Assembly (NCBI GenBank): GCA_964059195.1 | Contig: CAXKWD010000014.1 | Location: forward strand, 248,001-312,000 | Length of the DNA: 64,000 nt | From: Ectobius pallidus | Lineage: Eukaryota > Arthropoda > Insecta > Blattodea > Ectobiidae | Direction of reading: 5' to 3' | Part shown: one piece after another, positions 35,671 through 49,600 of the stretch | Numbering within the stretch: position 1 is the first letter of the stretch | Layout: every line of letters starts with the position of its first letter | Notes under the pieces: generated by a model | Databases searched by the model: none | The model's input: only the letters and a program-made list of their open reading frames with translations | What the model was told of the DNA's origin: nothing | Position numbers and translations under genes: made by a program

Positions 35671-36290
35671 TATCGGTGATATGCTAATGTCAAAACATGG
35701 GTTGTAAATTTTACTTTAATAGAAAGAATACTGTTGCGTAGCAATGAGTTTTAAAACACGAAAGTGTTGCCTAGCAATGCCATTTTAAACCAGAAACTGT
35801 TGCCTAGCAATGTCATCAAAAAGAACTGTTGCTTAGCAATGTCATTTTTGAACACAATATTGATACCTATTAAAAGCTTTTTAAAAAATATACTGTTGCG
35901 TAGCAATGTCAATTTCTGACACGAAACCTTTACCTTTCAATGCATTTTCCAAAGTCGAAACTTCTTCCTAGCAATGTAATTTTTAAAGACAATTTGGCTG
36001 CCTATCAACGTAATTTATTTATCACGAATGTTTTTCCTAGCCATGCCAGTCTAAACCGGAAACTGTAGCCTAGCAATGAAGTTTTAAAACACCAGACTGT
36101 TGCTTAGCAATGACATTTTGAACAAGAAACTCTAGCTTAGCAATGCCATCTCCAAATACGAAACTGTTGCCTAGCAATGTCATCTATAAGGAATAGTTTT
36201 TAAACCTTCAATGATCAATACATACAATGAAAATATCGGTGATATGCTAATGTCAAAACATGGGTTTATATTTTACTTTAATAGAAAGAA
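35671..36290 (+). repeat. Local duplication, copy 1 (2,243-bp, 4-monomer offset)
   Basis: TTGCGTAGCAATGAG (35,736 and 37,979) and the rare two-base loss GGGTTTATATTTTAC (36,262 and 38,505) recur at +2,243. After 36,290 copy 1 switches to a class C tail (ACAGTTGCC), while copy 2 stays class A (ACTGTTGCC, CAATTAG). Confidence 0.78.
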
Positions 36291-37913
36291 TACAGTTGCC
36301 TAGCAATGAGTTTTAAAACACGAAAGTGTTGCCTAGCAATGCCATTTTAAACCGCAAACTGTTGCCAAGCAATGTCATCAAAAAGAACTGTTGCTTAGCA
36401 ATGTCATTTTTAAACACAATATTCTACCTATTATAAACTTTTAAAAATATACTGTTGTGTAGCAATGTTAATTTCAGACACCAAACTTTTACTTTTCAAT
36501 GCATTTTTCAAAGTCGAAACTTTTTCCTAGCAATGTAATTTTTAAAGACGATTTGGCTGCTTAACAATGTAATTTTTCTATGACGAAAGTTTTGCCTAGC
36601 CATGCCAGTCTAAACCGGAAACTGTTGCCTAGCAATTAAGTTTTAAAACACCTGACTCTTGCTTAGCAATGACATTTTGAACAAGAAACTGCAGCTTAGC
36701 AATGCCATCTCCAAATACGAAACTGTTGCCTAGCAATGTCATCTATAAGGAATAGTTTTTAATCCTTCAATGATCAATACATACAATGAAAATATCGGTG
36801 ATATGCTAATGTCAAAACATGGGTGTAAATTTTGCTTTAATAGAAAGAATACTGCTGCCTAGCACTGAGTTTTAAAACACGAAAGTGTTGCCTGGCAATG
36901 CCATTTTAAACCAGAAACTGTTGCCTAGCAATGTCATAAAAAAGAACTGTTGCTTAGCAATGTCATTTTTTAACACAATATTGCTACCTATTTAAAGCTT
37001 TTAAAAAAAGATACTGTTGCGTAGCAATGTCAATTTCTGACACGAAACCTTTACCTTTCAATGCATTTTCCAAAGTAGAAACTTCTTCCTAGCAATGTAA
37101 TTTTTAAAGACAATTTGGCTGCCTATCAATGTAATTTTTCAATCACGAATGTTTTGCCTAACCATGCCAGTCTAAAAGGAAACTGTAGCCTAGCAATGAA
37201 GTTTTAAAACTCCTGACTGTTGCTTAGCAATGACATTTCGAACAAGAAACTGTAGCTTAGCAATGCCATCTCCAAATACGAAACTGTTGCCTAGCAATGT
37301 CATCTATAAGGAATAGTTTTTAATCCCTCAATGATCAATACATACAATGAAAATATCGGTGATATGCTAATGGCAAAACATGGGTTGTAAATTTTGCTTT
37401 AATAGAAAGAATACAGTTGCCTAGCAATGAGTTTTAAAACACGAAAGTGTTGCCTAGCAATGCCATTTTAAACCGCAAACTGTTGCCTAGCAATGTCATA
37501 AAAAATAACTGTTGCTTAGCAATGTCATTTTTAAACACAATATTCTACCTATTATAAACTTTTAAAAATATACTGTTGTGTAGCAATGTTAATTTCAGAC
37601 ACCAAACTTGTACTTTTCAATGCATTTTTCAAAGTCGAAACTTTTTCCTAGCAATGTAATTTTTAAAGACGATTTGGCTGCTTAACAATGTAATTTTTCT
37701 ATGACGAAAGTTTTGCCTAGCCATGCCAGTCTAAACCGGAAACTGTTGCCTAGCAATTAAGTTTTAAAACACCTGACTCTTGCTTAGCAATGACATTTTG
37801 AACAAGAAACTGTAGCTTAGCAATGCCATCTCCAAATACGAAACTGTTGCCTAGCAATGTCATCTATAACGAATAGTTTTTAATCCTTCAATGATCAATA
37901 GATACAATGAAAA

Positions 37914-38533
37914 TATCGGTGATATGCTAATGTCAAAACATGGGTTGTAAATTTTACTTTAATAGAAAGAATACTGTTGCGTAGCAATGAGTTTTAAAAC
38001 ACGAAAGTGTTGCCTAGCAATGCCATTTTAAACCAGAAACTGTTGCCTAGCAATGTCATCAAAAAGAACTGTTGCTTAGCAATGTCATTTTTGAACACAA
38101 TATTGATACCTATTAAAAGCTTTTTAAAAAATATACTGTTGCGTAGCAATGTCAATTTCTGACACGAAACCTTTACCTTTCAATGCATTTTCCAAAGTCG
38201 AAACTTCTTCCTAGCAATGTAATTTTTAAAGACAATTTGGCTGCCTATCAACGTAATTTATTTATCACGAATGTTTTTCCTAGCCATGCCAGTCTAAACC
38301 GGAAACTGTAGCCTAGCAATGAAGTTTTAAAACACCAGACTGTTGCTTAGCAATGACATTTTGAACAAGAAACTCTAGCTTAGCAATGCCATCTCCAAAT
38401 ACGAAACTGTTGCCTAGCAATGTCATCTATAAGGAATAGTTTTTAAACCTTCAATGATCAATACATACAATGAAAATATCGGTGATATGCTAATGTCAAA
38501 ACATGGGTTTATATTTTACTTTAATAGAAAGAA
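37914..38533 (+). repeat. Local duplication, copy 2 (2,243-bp offset)
   Basis: Partner of 35,671-36,290, sharing the GGGTTTATATT two-base loss that I found nowhere else. Confidence 0.78.
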
Positions 38534-41084
38534 TACTGTTGCCTAGCAATTAGTTTTAAAACACGAAAGTGTTGCCTAGCAATGCCATTTTAAACCGGAA
38601 ACTGTTGCCTAGCAATGTCCTCAAAAAGAACTGTTGCTTAGCAATGGCATTTTTAAACACAATATTGCTACCTTTTAAAAGCTTTTAAAAAAAGATACTG
38701 TTGCGTAGCAATGTCAATTTCTGACACGAAACCTTTACCTTTCAATGCATTTTTCAAATTCGAAACTTCTTCCTAGCAATGTAATTTTTAAAGACAATTT
38801 GGCTACCTAACAATGTAATTTTTCTATCACGAATGTTTTGCCTAGCCATGCCAGTCTAAACCGGAAACTGTTGCCTAGCAATGAAGTTTTATAACACCTG
38901 ACTGTTGCTTAGCAATGACATTTTGAATAAGAAACTGTAGTTTAGCAATGGCATCTCCAAATACGAAACTGTTGCCTAGCAATGTCTTCTATAAGGAATA
39001 GCCTTTAATCCCTCAATGATCAATACATACAATGAAAATATCGGTGATATGCTAATGGCATAACAGGGGTTGTAAATTTTTCTTTAATAGAAAAGAATAC
39101 TGTTGCCTAGCAATGAGTTTTAAAACACGAAAGTGTTGCCTAGCAATGCCATTTTAAACCGGAAACTGTTGCCTAGCAATGCCATCAAAAAGAACTGTTG
39201 CTTAGCAATGTCATTTTTGAACACAATATTGCTACCTATTAAAAGCTTTTAAAAAATATACTGTTGCGTAGCAATGTCAATATCAGACACAAATCTTTTA
39301 CCTTTCAATGCATTTTCCAAAGTCGAAACTTCTTACTAGCAATGTAATTTTTAAAGACAATTTGGCTGCCTATCAACGTAATTTTTTTATCACGAATGTT
39401 TTTCCTAGCCATGAAGTTTTAAAACACCTGACTGTTGCTTAGCAATGACATTTTGAACAAGAAAGTCTAGCTTAGCAATGCCATCTCCAAATACGAAACT
39501 GTTGCCTAGCAATGTCATCTATAAGGAATAGTTTTTAAACCTTCAATGATCAATACATACAATGAAAATATCGGTGATATGCTAATGTCAAAACATGGGT
39601 TGTATATTTTACTTTAATAGAAAGAATACTGTTGCCTAGCAATTAGTTTTAAAACACGAAAGTGTTGCCTAGCAATGCCATTTTAAACCGGAAACTGTTG
39701 CCTAGCAATGTCCTCAAAAAGAACTGTTGCTTAGCAATGGCATTTTTAAACACAATATTGCTACCTATTAAAAGCTTTTAAAAAAAGATACTGTTGCGTA
39801 GCAATGTCAATTTCTGACACGAAACCTTTACCTTTCAATGCATTTTTCAAATTCGAAACTTCTTCCTAGCAATGTAATTTTTAAAGACAATTTGGCTACC
39901 TAACAATGTAATTTTTCAATCACGAATGTTTTGCCTAACCATGCCAGTCTAAAAGGAAACTGTAGCCTAGCAATGAAGTTTTAAAACTCCTGACTGTTGC
40001 TTAGCAATGACATTTTGAACAAGAAACTGTAGCTTAGCAATTCCATCTCCAAATACGAAACTGTTGCCTAGCAATGTCATCTATAAGGAATAGTTTTTAA
40101 TCCCTCAATGATCAATACATACAATGAAAATATCGGTGATATGCTAATGGCAAAACATGGGTTGTAAATTTTGCTTTAATAGAAAGAATACAGTTGCCTA
40201 GCAATGTGTTTTAAAACACGAAAGTGTTGCCTAGCAATGCCATTTTAAACCGCAAACTGTTGCCTAGCAATGTCATCAAAAATAACTGTTGCTTAGCAAT
40301 GTCATTTTTAAACACAATATTCTACCTATTATAAACTTTTAAAAATATACTGTTGTGTAGCAATGTTAATTTCAGACACCAAACTTGTACTTTTCAATGC
40401 ATTTTTCAAAGTCGAAACTTTTTCCTAGCAATGTAATTTTTAAAGACGATTTGGCTGCTTAACAATGTAATTTTTCTATGACGAAAGTTTTGCCTAGCCA
40501 TGCCAGTCTAAACCGGAAACTGTTGCCTAGCAATTAAGTTTTAAAACACCTGACTCTTGCTTAGCAATGACATTTTGAACAAGAAACTGTAGCTTAGCAA
40601 TGCCATCTCCAAATACGAAACTGTTGCCTAGCAATGTCATCTATAACGAATAGTTTTTAATCCTTCAATGATCAATAGATACAATGAAAATATCGGTGAT
40701 ATGCTAATGTCAAAACATGGGTTGTAAATTTTACTTTAATAGAAAGAATACTGTTGCGTAGCAATGAGTTTTAAAACACGAAAGTGTTGCCTAGCAATGC
40801 CATTTTAAACCAGAAACTGTTGCCTAGCAATGTCATCAAAAAGAACTGTTGCTTAGCAATGTCATTTTTGAACACAATATTGATACCTATTAAAAGCTTT
40901 TTAAAAAATATACTGTTGCGTAGCAATGTCAATTTCTGACACGAAACCTTTACCTTTCAATGCATTTTCCAAAGTCGAAACTTCTTCCTAGCAATGTAAT
41001 TTTTAAAGACAATTTGGCTGCCTATCAACGTAATTTATTTATCACGAATGTTTTTCCTAGCCATGCCAGTCTAAACCGGAAACT

Positions 41085-44000
41085 GTAGCCTAGCAATGAA
41101 GTTTTAAAACACCAGACTGTTGCTTAGCAATGACATTTTGAACAAGAAACTCTAGCTTAGCAATGCCATCTCCAAATACGAAACTGTTGCCTAGCAATGT
41201 CATCTATAAGGAATAGTTTTTAAACCTTCAATGATCAATACATACAATGAAAATATCGGTGATATGCTAATGTCAAAACATGGGTTGTATATTTTACTTT
41301 AATAGAAAGAATACTGTTGCCTAGTAATTAGTTTTAAAACACGAAAGTGTTGCCTAGCAATGCCATTTTAAACCGGAAACTGTTGCCTAGCAATGTCCTC
41401 AAAAAGAACTGTTGCTTAGCAATGGCATTTTTAAACACAATATTGCTACCTATTAAAAGCTTTTAAAAAAAGATACTGTTGCGTAGCAATGTCAATTTCT
41501 GACACGAAACCTTTACCTTTCAATGCATTTTTCAAATTCGAAACTTCTTCCTAGCAATGTAATTTTTAAAGACAATTTGGCTACCTAACAATGTAATTTT
41601 TCTATCACGAATATTTTGCCTAGCCATGCCAGTCTAAACCGGAAACTGTTGCCTAGCAATGAAGTTTTATAACACCTGACTGTTGCTTAGCAATGACATA
41701 TTGAATAAGAAACTGTAGCTTAGCAATAGCATCTCCAAATACGAAACTGTTGCCTAGCAATGTCTTCTATAAGGAATAGCCTTTAATCCCTCAATGATCA
41801 ATACATACAATGAAAATATCGGTGATACGCTAATGGCATAACAGGGGTTGTAAATTTTTCTTTAATAGAAAAGAATACTGTTGCCTAGCAATGAGTTTTA
41901 AAACACGAAAGTGTTGCCTAGCAATGCCATTTTAAACCGGAAACTGTTGCCTAGCAATGCCATCAAAAAGAATTGTTGCTTAGCAAAGTCATTTTTAAAC
42001 ACAATATTGCTACCTATTATAAACTTTTAAAAAATATACTGTTGCGTAGCAATGTCAATATCAGACACAAATCTTTTACCTTTCAATGCATTTTTCATGT
42101 CGAGACTTTTTCCTAGCAATGTAATTTTTAAAGACAATTTGGATGCCTAACAATGTAATTTTTCTATCACGAAAGGTTTGCCTAGCAATGCCAGTCTAAA
42201 CCGGAAACTGTTGCCTAGCAATTAAGTTTTAAAACAGCTGACTCTTGCTTAGCAATGACATTTTGAACATGAAACTGTAGCTTACCAATGCCATCTCCAA
42301 ATACGAAACTGTTGCCTAGCAATGTCTTCTATAAGGAAAAGTTTTTGATCCTCCAATGATCAATACATACAATGAAAATATCGGTGATATGCTAATGTCA
42401 AAACATGGGTTGTAAATTTTACTTTAATAGAAAGAATACTGTTGCCTAGCAATTAGTTTTAAAACACGAAAGTGTTGCCTAGCAATGCCATTTTAAACCG
42501 GAAACTGTTGCCTAGCAATGTCCTAAAAAAGAACTGTTGCTTAGCAATGGCATTTTTAAACACAATATTGCTACCTATTAAAAGCTTTTAGAAAAAGATA
42601 CTGTTGCGTAGCAATGTCAATTTCTGACACGAAACCTTTACCTTTCAATGCATTTTTCAAATTCGAAACTTCTTCCTAGCAATGTAATTTTTAAAGACAA
42701 TTTGGCTACCTAACAATGTAATTTTTCTATCACGAATGTTTTGCCTAGCCATGCCAGTCTAAACCGGAAACTGTTGCCTAGCAATGAAGTTTTATAACAC
42801 CTGACTGTTGCTTAGCAATGACATTTGGAATAAGAAACTGTAGCTTAGCAATGCCATCTCCAAATACGAAACTGTTGCCTAGCAATGTCATCTATAAGGA
42901 ATAGTTTTTAATCCCTCAATGATCAATACATACAATGAAAATATCGGTGATATGCTAATGGCAAAACATTGGTTGTAAATTTTGCTTTAATAGAAAGAAT
43001 ACTGTAGCCTAGCAATGAGTTGCCATTTTAAACCGCAAACTGTTGCCTAGCAATGTCATCAAAAACAACTGTTGCTTAGTAATGTCATTTTTAAACACAA
43101 TATTGCTACCTATTATAAACTTTTAAAAATATACTGTTGTGTAGCAATGACAATTTCAGACACCAAACTTTTACTTTTCAATGCATTTTTAAAAGTCGAA
43201 ACGTTTTCCTAGCAATGTAATTTTTGAAGACAATTTGGCTGCTTAACAATGTAATTTTTCTATGACGAAAGTTTTGCCTAGCCATGCCAGTCTAAACCGG
43301 AAACTGTTGCCTAGCAATGAAGTTTTATAACACCTGACTGTTGCTTAGCAATGACATTTTGAATAAGAAACTGTAGCTTAGCAATGGCATCTCCAAATAC
43401 GAAACTATTGCCTAGCAATGTCATCTATAACCAATAGTTTTTAATCCTTCAATGATCAATAGATACAATGAAAATATCGGTGATATGCTAATGTCAAAAC
43501 ATGGGCTGTAAATTTTACTTTAATAGAAAGAATACTGTTGCCTAGCAATGAGTTTTAAAACACGAAAGTGTTGCCTAGCAATGCCATTTTAAACCAGAAA
43601 CTGTTGCCTAGCAATGTCATCAAAAAGAACTGTTGCTTAGCAATGTCATTTTTGAACACAATATTGCTACCTATTAAAAGCTTTTAAAAAAAGATACTGT
43701 TGCGTAGCAATGTCAATTTCTGACACGAAACCTTTACCTTTCAATGCATTTTCCAAAGTAGAAACTTCTTCCTAGCAATGTAATTTTTAAAGACAATTTG
43801 GCTGCTTATCAACGTAATTTTTCTATCACGAATGTTTTTCCTAGCCATGCCAGTCTAAACCGGAAACTGTAGCCTAGCAATGAAGTTTTAAAACACCTGA
43901 CTGTTGCTTAGCAATGACATTTTGAACAGCAAACTGTAGCTTAGCAATGCCATCTCCAAATACGATACTGTTGCATAGCAATGTCATCTATAAGGAATAG

Positions 44001-45985
44001 TTTTTAATCCTTCAATGATCAATACATACAATGAAAATATCGGTGATATGCTAATGTCAAAACATGGGTTGTAAATTTTACTTTAATAGAAAGAATACCT
44101 TTGCCTAGCAATTAGTTTTAAAACACGAAAGTGTTGCCTAGCAATGCCATTCTAAACCGGAAACTGTTGCCTAGCAATGTCCTCAGAAAGAACTGTTGCT
44201 TAGCAATGGCATTTTTAAACACAACATTGCTACCTATTATAAACTTTTAAATAATATACTGTTGCGTAACAATGTCAATATCAGACACAAATCTTTTACC
44301 TTTCAATGCATTTTTCATGTCGAAACTTTTTCCTAGCAATGTAATTTTTAAAGACAATTTGGCTACCTAACAATGTAATTTTTCTATCACGAAAGGTTTG
44401 CCTAGCAATGCAAGTCTAAACCGGAAACTGTTGCCTAGCAATTAAGTTTTAAAACAGCTGACTCTTGCTTAGCAATGACATTTTGAACATGAAACTGTAA
44501 CTTAGCAATGCCATCTCCAAATACGAAACTGTTGCCTAGCAATGTCTTCTATAAGGAAAAGTTTTTGATCCTTCAATGATCAATACATACAATGAAAATA
44601 TCGGTGATATGCTAATGTCAAAACATGGGTTGTAAATTTTACTTTAATAGAAAGAATACCTTTGCCTAGCAATTAGTTTTAAAACACGAAAGTGTTGCCT
44701 AGCAATGGCATTTTAAACCAGAAACTGTTGCCTAGCAATGTCATCAAAAAGAACTGTTGCTTAGCAATGTCATTTTTTAACACAATATTGCTACCTATTT
44801 AAAGCTTTTGAAAAAAGATACTGTTGCGTAGCAATGTCAATTTCTGACACTAAACCTTAACCTTTCAATGCATTTTCCAAAGTAGAAACTTCTTCCTAGC
44901 AATGTAATTTTTAAAGACAATTTGGCTACCTATCAATGTAATTTTTCAATCACGAATGTTTTGCCTAACCATGCCAGTCTAAACCGGAAACTGTTGCCTA
45001 GCAATGAAGTTTTATAACACCTGACTGTTGCTTAGCAATGACATTTTGAATAAGAAACTGTAGCTTAGCGATGGCATCTCCAAATACGAAACTGTTGCCT
45101 AGCAAAGTCTTCTATAAGGAATAGCCTTTAATCCCTCAATGATCAATACATACAATGAAAATATCGGTGATATGCTAATGGCATAACAGGGGTTGTAAAT
45201 TTTTCTTTAATAGAAAAGAATACTGTTGCCTAGCAATGAGTTTTAAAACACGAAAGTGTTGCCTAGCAATGCCATTTTAAACCGGAAACTGTTGCCTAGC
45301 AATGCCATCAAAAAGAACTGTTGCTTAGCAAAGTCATTTTTAAACACAATATTGCTACCTATTATAAACTTTTAAAAATATACTGTTGTGTAGCAATGTT
45401 AATTTCAGACACAAACTTTTACTTTTCAATGCATTTTTTAAAGTCGAAAATTTTTCCTAGCAATGTAATTTTTAAAGACGATTTGGCTGCTTAACAATGT
45501 AATTTTTCTATGACGAAAGTTTTGCCTAGCCATGCCAGTCTAAACCGGAAACTGTTGCCTAGCAATTAAGTTTTAAAACACCTGACTCTTGCTTAGCAAT
45601 GACATTTTGAACAAGAAACTGTAGCTTAGCAATGCCATCTCCAAATACGAAACTGTTGCCTAGCAATGTCATCTATAAGGAATAGTTTTTAATCCTTCAA
45701 TGATCAATACACACAATGAAAATATCGGTGATATGCTAATGTCAAAACATGGGTTGTAAATTTTACTTTAATAGAAAGAATACTGCTGCCTAGCAATGAG
45801 TTTTAAAACACGAAAGTGTTGCCTGGCAATGCCATTTTAAACCAGAAACTGTTGCCTAGCAATGTCATCAAAACGAACTGTTGCTTAGCAATGTCATTTT
45901 TTAACACAATATTGCTACCTATTTAAAGCTTTTAAAAAAAGATACTGTTGCGTAGCAATGTCAATTTCTGACACGAAACCTTTAC
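41085..45985 (+). repeat. Young higher-order block, copy 1 of four
   Basis: Landmarks 41254, 41817, 42379, 42942, 43475, 44038, 44599, 45162 and 45723 all recur at exactly +5,591, so there is no net indel across eight monomer intervals. I saw only about ten base differences from copy 2 over some 4.9 kb (by eye). Markers of this copy are GCAATAGCATC at 41,725, GATACGC at 41,824, TCCTAAAAAAG at 42,522, ACTGTAGCC at 43,001 and GCTGCTTATC at 43,801. Homology with copy 2 ends near 45,985. Confidence 0.92.
43011..43030 (+). other. 28-bp deletion removing the GAAA hairpin and core 2 (four copies)
   Basis: CAATGAGTT joins directly to GCCATTTTAAACC, removing 28 bp. The copies begin at 43,017, 48,608, 55,329 and 59,234, exactly one in each of the four young block copies, with the same offsets as the landmarks. 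Related undeleted monomers follow 21,687 and 27,288. One event predates the amplification of the block. Confidence 0.9.
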
Positions 45986-46675
45986 CTTTCAATGCATTTT
46001 TCAAATTCGAAACTTCTTCCTAGCAATGTAATTTTTAAAGACAATTTGGCTACCTAACAATGTAATTTTTCAATCACGAATGTTTTGCCTAACCATGCCA
46101 GTCTAAAAGGAAACTGTAGCCTAGCAATGAAGTTTTAAAACTCCTGACTGTTGCTTAGCAATGACATTTTGAACAAGAAACTGTAGCTTAGCAATGCCAT
46201 CTCCAAATACGAAACTGTTGCCTAGCAATGTCATCTATAAGGAATAGTTTTTAATCCCTCAATGATTAATACATACAATGAAAATATCGGTGATATGCTA
46301 ATGGCAAAACATGGGTTGTAAATTTTGCTTTAATAGAAAGAATACAGTTGCCTAGCAATGTGTTTTAAAACACGAAAGTGTTGCCTAGCAATGCCATTTT
46401 AAACCGCAAACTGTTGCCTAGCAATGTCATCAAAAATAACTGTTGCTTAGCAATGTCATTTTTAAACACAATATTCTACCTATTATAAACTTTTAAAAAT
46501 ATACTGTTGTGTAGCAATGTTAATTTCAGACACCAAACTTGTACTTTTCAATGCATTTTTCAAAGTCGAAACTTTTTCCTAGCAATGTAATTTTTAAAGA
46601 CGATTTGGCTGCTTAACAATGTAATTTTTCTATGACGAAAGTTTTGCCTAGCCATGCCAGTCTAAACCGGAAACT

Positions 46676-49600
46676 GTTGCCTAGCAATGAAGTTTTAAAA
46701 CACCAGACTGTTGCTTAGCAATGACATTTTGAACAAGAAACTCTAGCTTAGCAATGCCATCTCCAAATACGAAACTGTTGCCTAGCAATGTCATCTATAA
46801 GGAATAGTTTTTAAACCTTCAATGATCAATACATACAATGAAAATATCGGTGATATGCTAATGTCAAAACATGGGTTGTATATTTTACTTTAATAGAAAG
46901 AATACTGTTGCCTAGTAATTAGTTTTAAAACACGAAAGTGTTGCCTAGCAATGCCATTTTAAACCGGAAACTGTTGCCTAGCAATGTCCTCAAAAAGAAC
47001 TGTTGCTTAGCAATGGCATTTTTAAACACAATATTGCTACCTATTAAAAGCTTTTAAAAAAAGATACTGTTGCGTAGCAATGTCAATTTCTGACACGAAA
47101 CCTTTACCTTTCAATGCATTTTTCAAATTCGAAACTTCTTCCTAGCAATGTAATTTTTAAAGACAATTTGGCTACCTAACAATGTAATTTTTCTATCACG
47201 AATATTTTGCCTAGCCATGCCAGTCTAAACCGGAAACTGTTGCCTAGCAATGAAGTTTTATAACACCTGACTGTTGCTTAGCAATGACATATTGAATAAG
47301 AAACTGTAGCTTAGCAATGGCATCTCCAAATACGAAACTGTTGCCTAGCAATGTCTTCTATAAGGAATAGCCTTTAATCCCTCAATGATCAATACATACA
47401 ATGAAAATATCGGTGATATGCTAATGGCATAACAGGGGTTGTAAATTTTTCTTTAATAGAAAAGAATACTGTTGCCTAGCAATGAGTTTTAAAACACGAA
47501 AGTGTTGCCTAGCAATGCCATTTTAAACCGGAAACTGTTGCCTAGCAATGCCATCAAAAAGAATTGTTGCTTAGCAAAGTCATTTTTAAACACAATATTG
47601 CTACCTATTATAAACTTTTAAAAAATATACTGTTGCGTAGCAATGTCAATATCAGACACAAATCTTTTACCTTTCAATGCATTTTTCATGTCGAGACTTT
47701 TTCCTAGCAATGTAATTTTTAAAGACAATTTGGATGCCTAACAATGTAATTTTTCTATCACGAAAGGTTTGCCTAGCAATGCCAGTCTAAACCGGAAACT
47801 GTTGCCTAGCAATTAAGTTTTAAAACAGCTGACTCTTGCTTAGCAATGACATTTTGAACATGAAACTGTAGCTTACCAATGCCATCTCCAAATACGAAAC
47901 TGTTGCCTAGCAATGTCTTCTATAAGGAAAAGTTTTTGATCCTCCAATGATCAATACATACAATGAAAATATCGGTGATATGCTAATGTCAAAACATGGG
48001 TTGTAAATTTTACTTTAATAGAAAGAATACTGTTGCCTAGCAATTAGTTTTAAAACACGAAAGTGTTGCCTAGCAATGCCATTTTAAACCGGAAACTGTT
48101 GCCTAGCAATGTCCTCAAAAAGAACTGTTGCTTAGCAATGGCATTTTTAAACACAATATTGCTACCTATTAAAAGCTTTTAGAAAAAGATACTGTTGCGT
48201 AGCAATGTCAATTTCTGACACGAAACCTTTACCTTTCAATGCATTTTTCAAATTCGAAACTTCTTCCTAGCAATGTAATTTTTAAAGACAATTTGGCTAC
48301 CTAACAATGTAATTTTTCTATCACGAATGTTTTGCCTAGCCATGCCAGTCTAAACCGGAAACTGTTGCCTAGCAATGAAGTTTTATAACACCTGACTGTT
48401 GCTTAGCAATGACATTTGGAATAAGAAACTGTAGCTTAGCAATGCCATCTCCAAATACGAAACTGTTGCCTAGCAATGTCATCTATAAGGAATAGTTTTT
48501 AATCCCTCAATGATCAATACATACAATGAAAATATCGGTGATATGCTAATGGCAAAACATTGGTTGTAAATTTTGCTTTAATAGAAAGAATACTGTTGCC
48601 TAGCAATGAGTTGCCATTTTAAACCGCAAACTGTTGCCTAGCAATGTCATCAAAAACAACTGTTGCTTAGTAATGTCATTTTTAAACACAATATTGCTAC
48701 CTATTATAAACTTTTAAAAATATACTGTTGTGTAGCAATGACAATTTCAGACACCAAACTTTTACTTTTCAATGCATTTTTAAAAGTCGAAACGTTTTCC
48801 TAGCAATCTAATTTTTGAAGACAATTTGGCTGCTTAACAATGTAATTTTTCTATGACGAAAGTTTTGCCTAGCCATGCCAGTCTAAACCGGAAACTGTTG
48901 CCTAGCAATGAAGTTTTATAACACCTGACTGTTGCTTAGCAATGACATTTTGAATAAGAAACTGTAGCTTAGCAATGGCATCTCCAAATACGAAACTATT
49001 GCCTAGCAATGTCATCTATAACCAATAGTTTTTAATCCTTCAATGATCAATAGATACAATGAAAATATCGGTGATATGCTAATGTCAAAACATGGGCTGT
49101 AAATTTTACTTTAATAGAAAGAATACTGTTGCCTAGCAATGAGTTTTAAAACACGAAAGTGTTGCCTAGCAATGCCATTTTAAACCAGAAACTGTTGCCT
49201 AGCAATGTCATCAAAAAGAACTGTTGCTTAGCAATGTCATTTTTGAACACAATATTGCTACCTATTAAAAGCTTTTAAAAAAAGATACTGTTGCGTAGCA
49301 ATGTCAATTTCTGACACGAAACCTTTACCTTTCAATGCATTTTCCAAAGTAGAAACTTCTTCCTAGCAATGTAATTTTTAAAGACAATTTGGCTGCCTAT
49401 CAACGTAATTTTTCTATCACGAATGTTTTTCCTAGCCATGCCAGTCTAAACCGGAAACTGTAGCCTAGCAATGAAGTTTTAAAACACCTGACTGTTGCTT
49501 AGCAATGACATTTTGAACAGCAAACTGTAGCTTAGCAATGCCATCTCCAAATACGATACTGTTGCATAGCAATGTCATCTATAAGGAATAGTTTTTAATC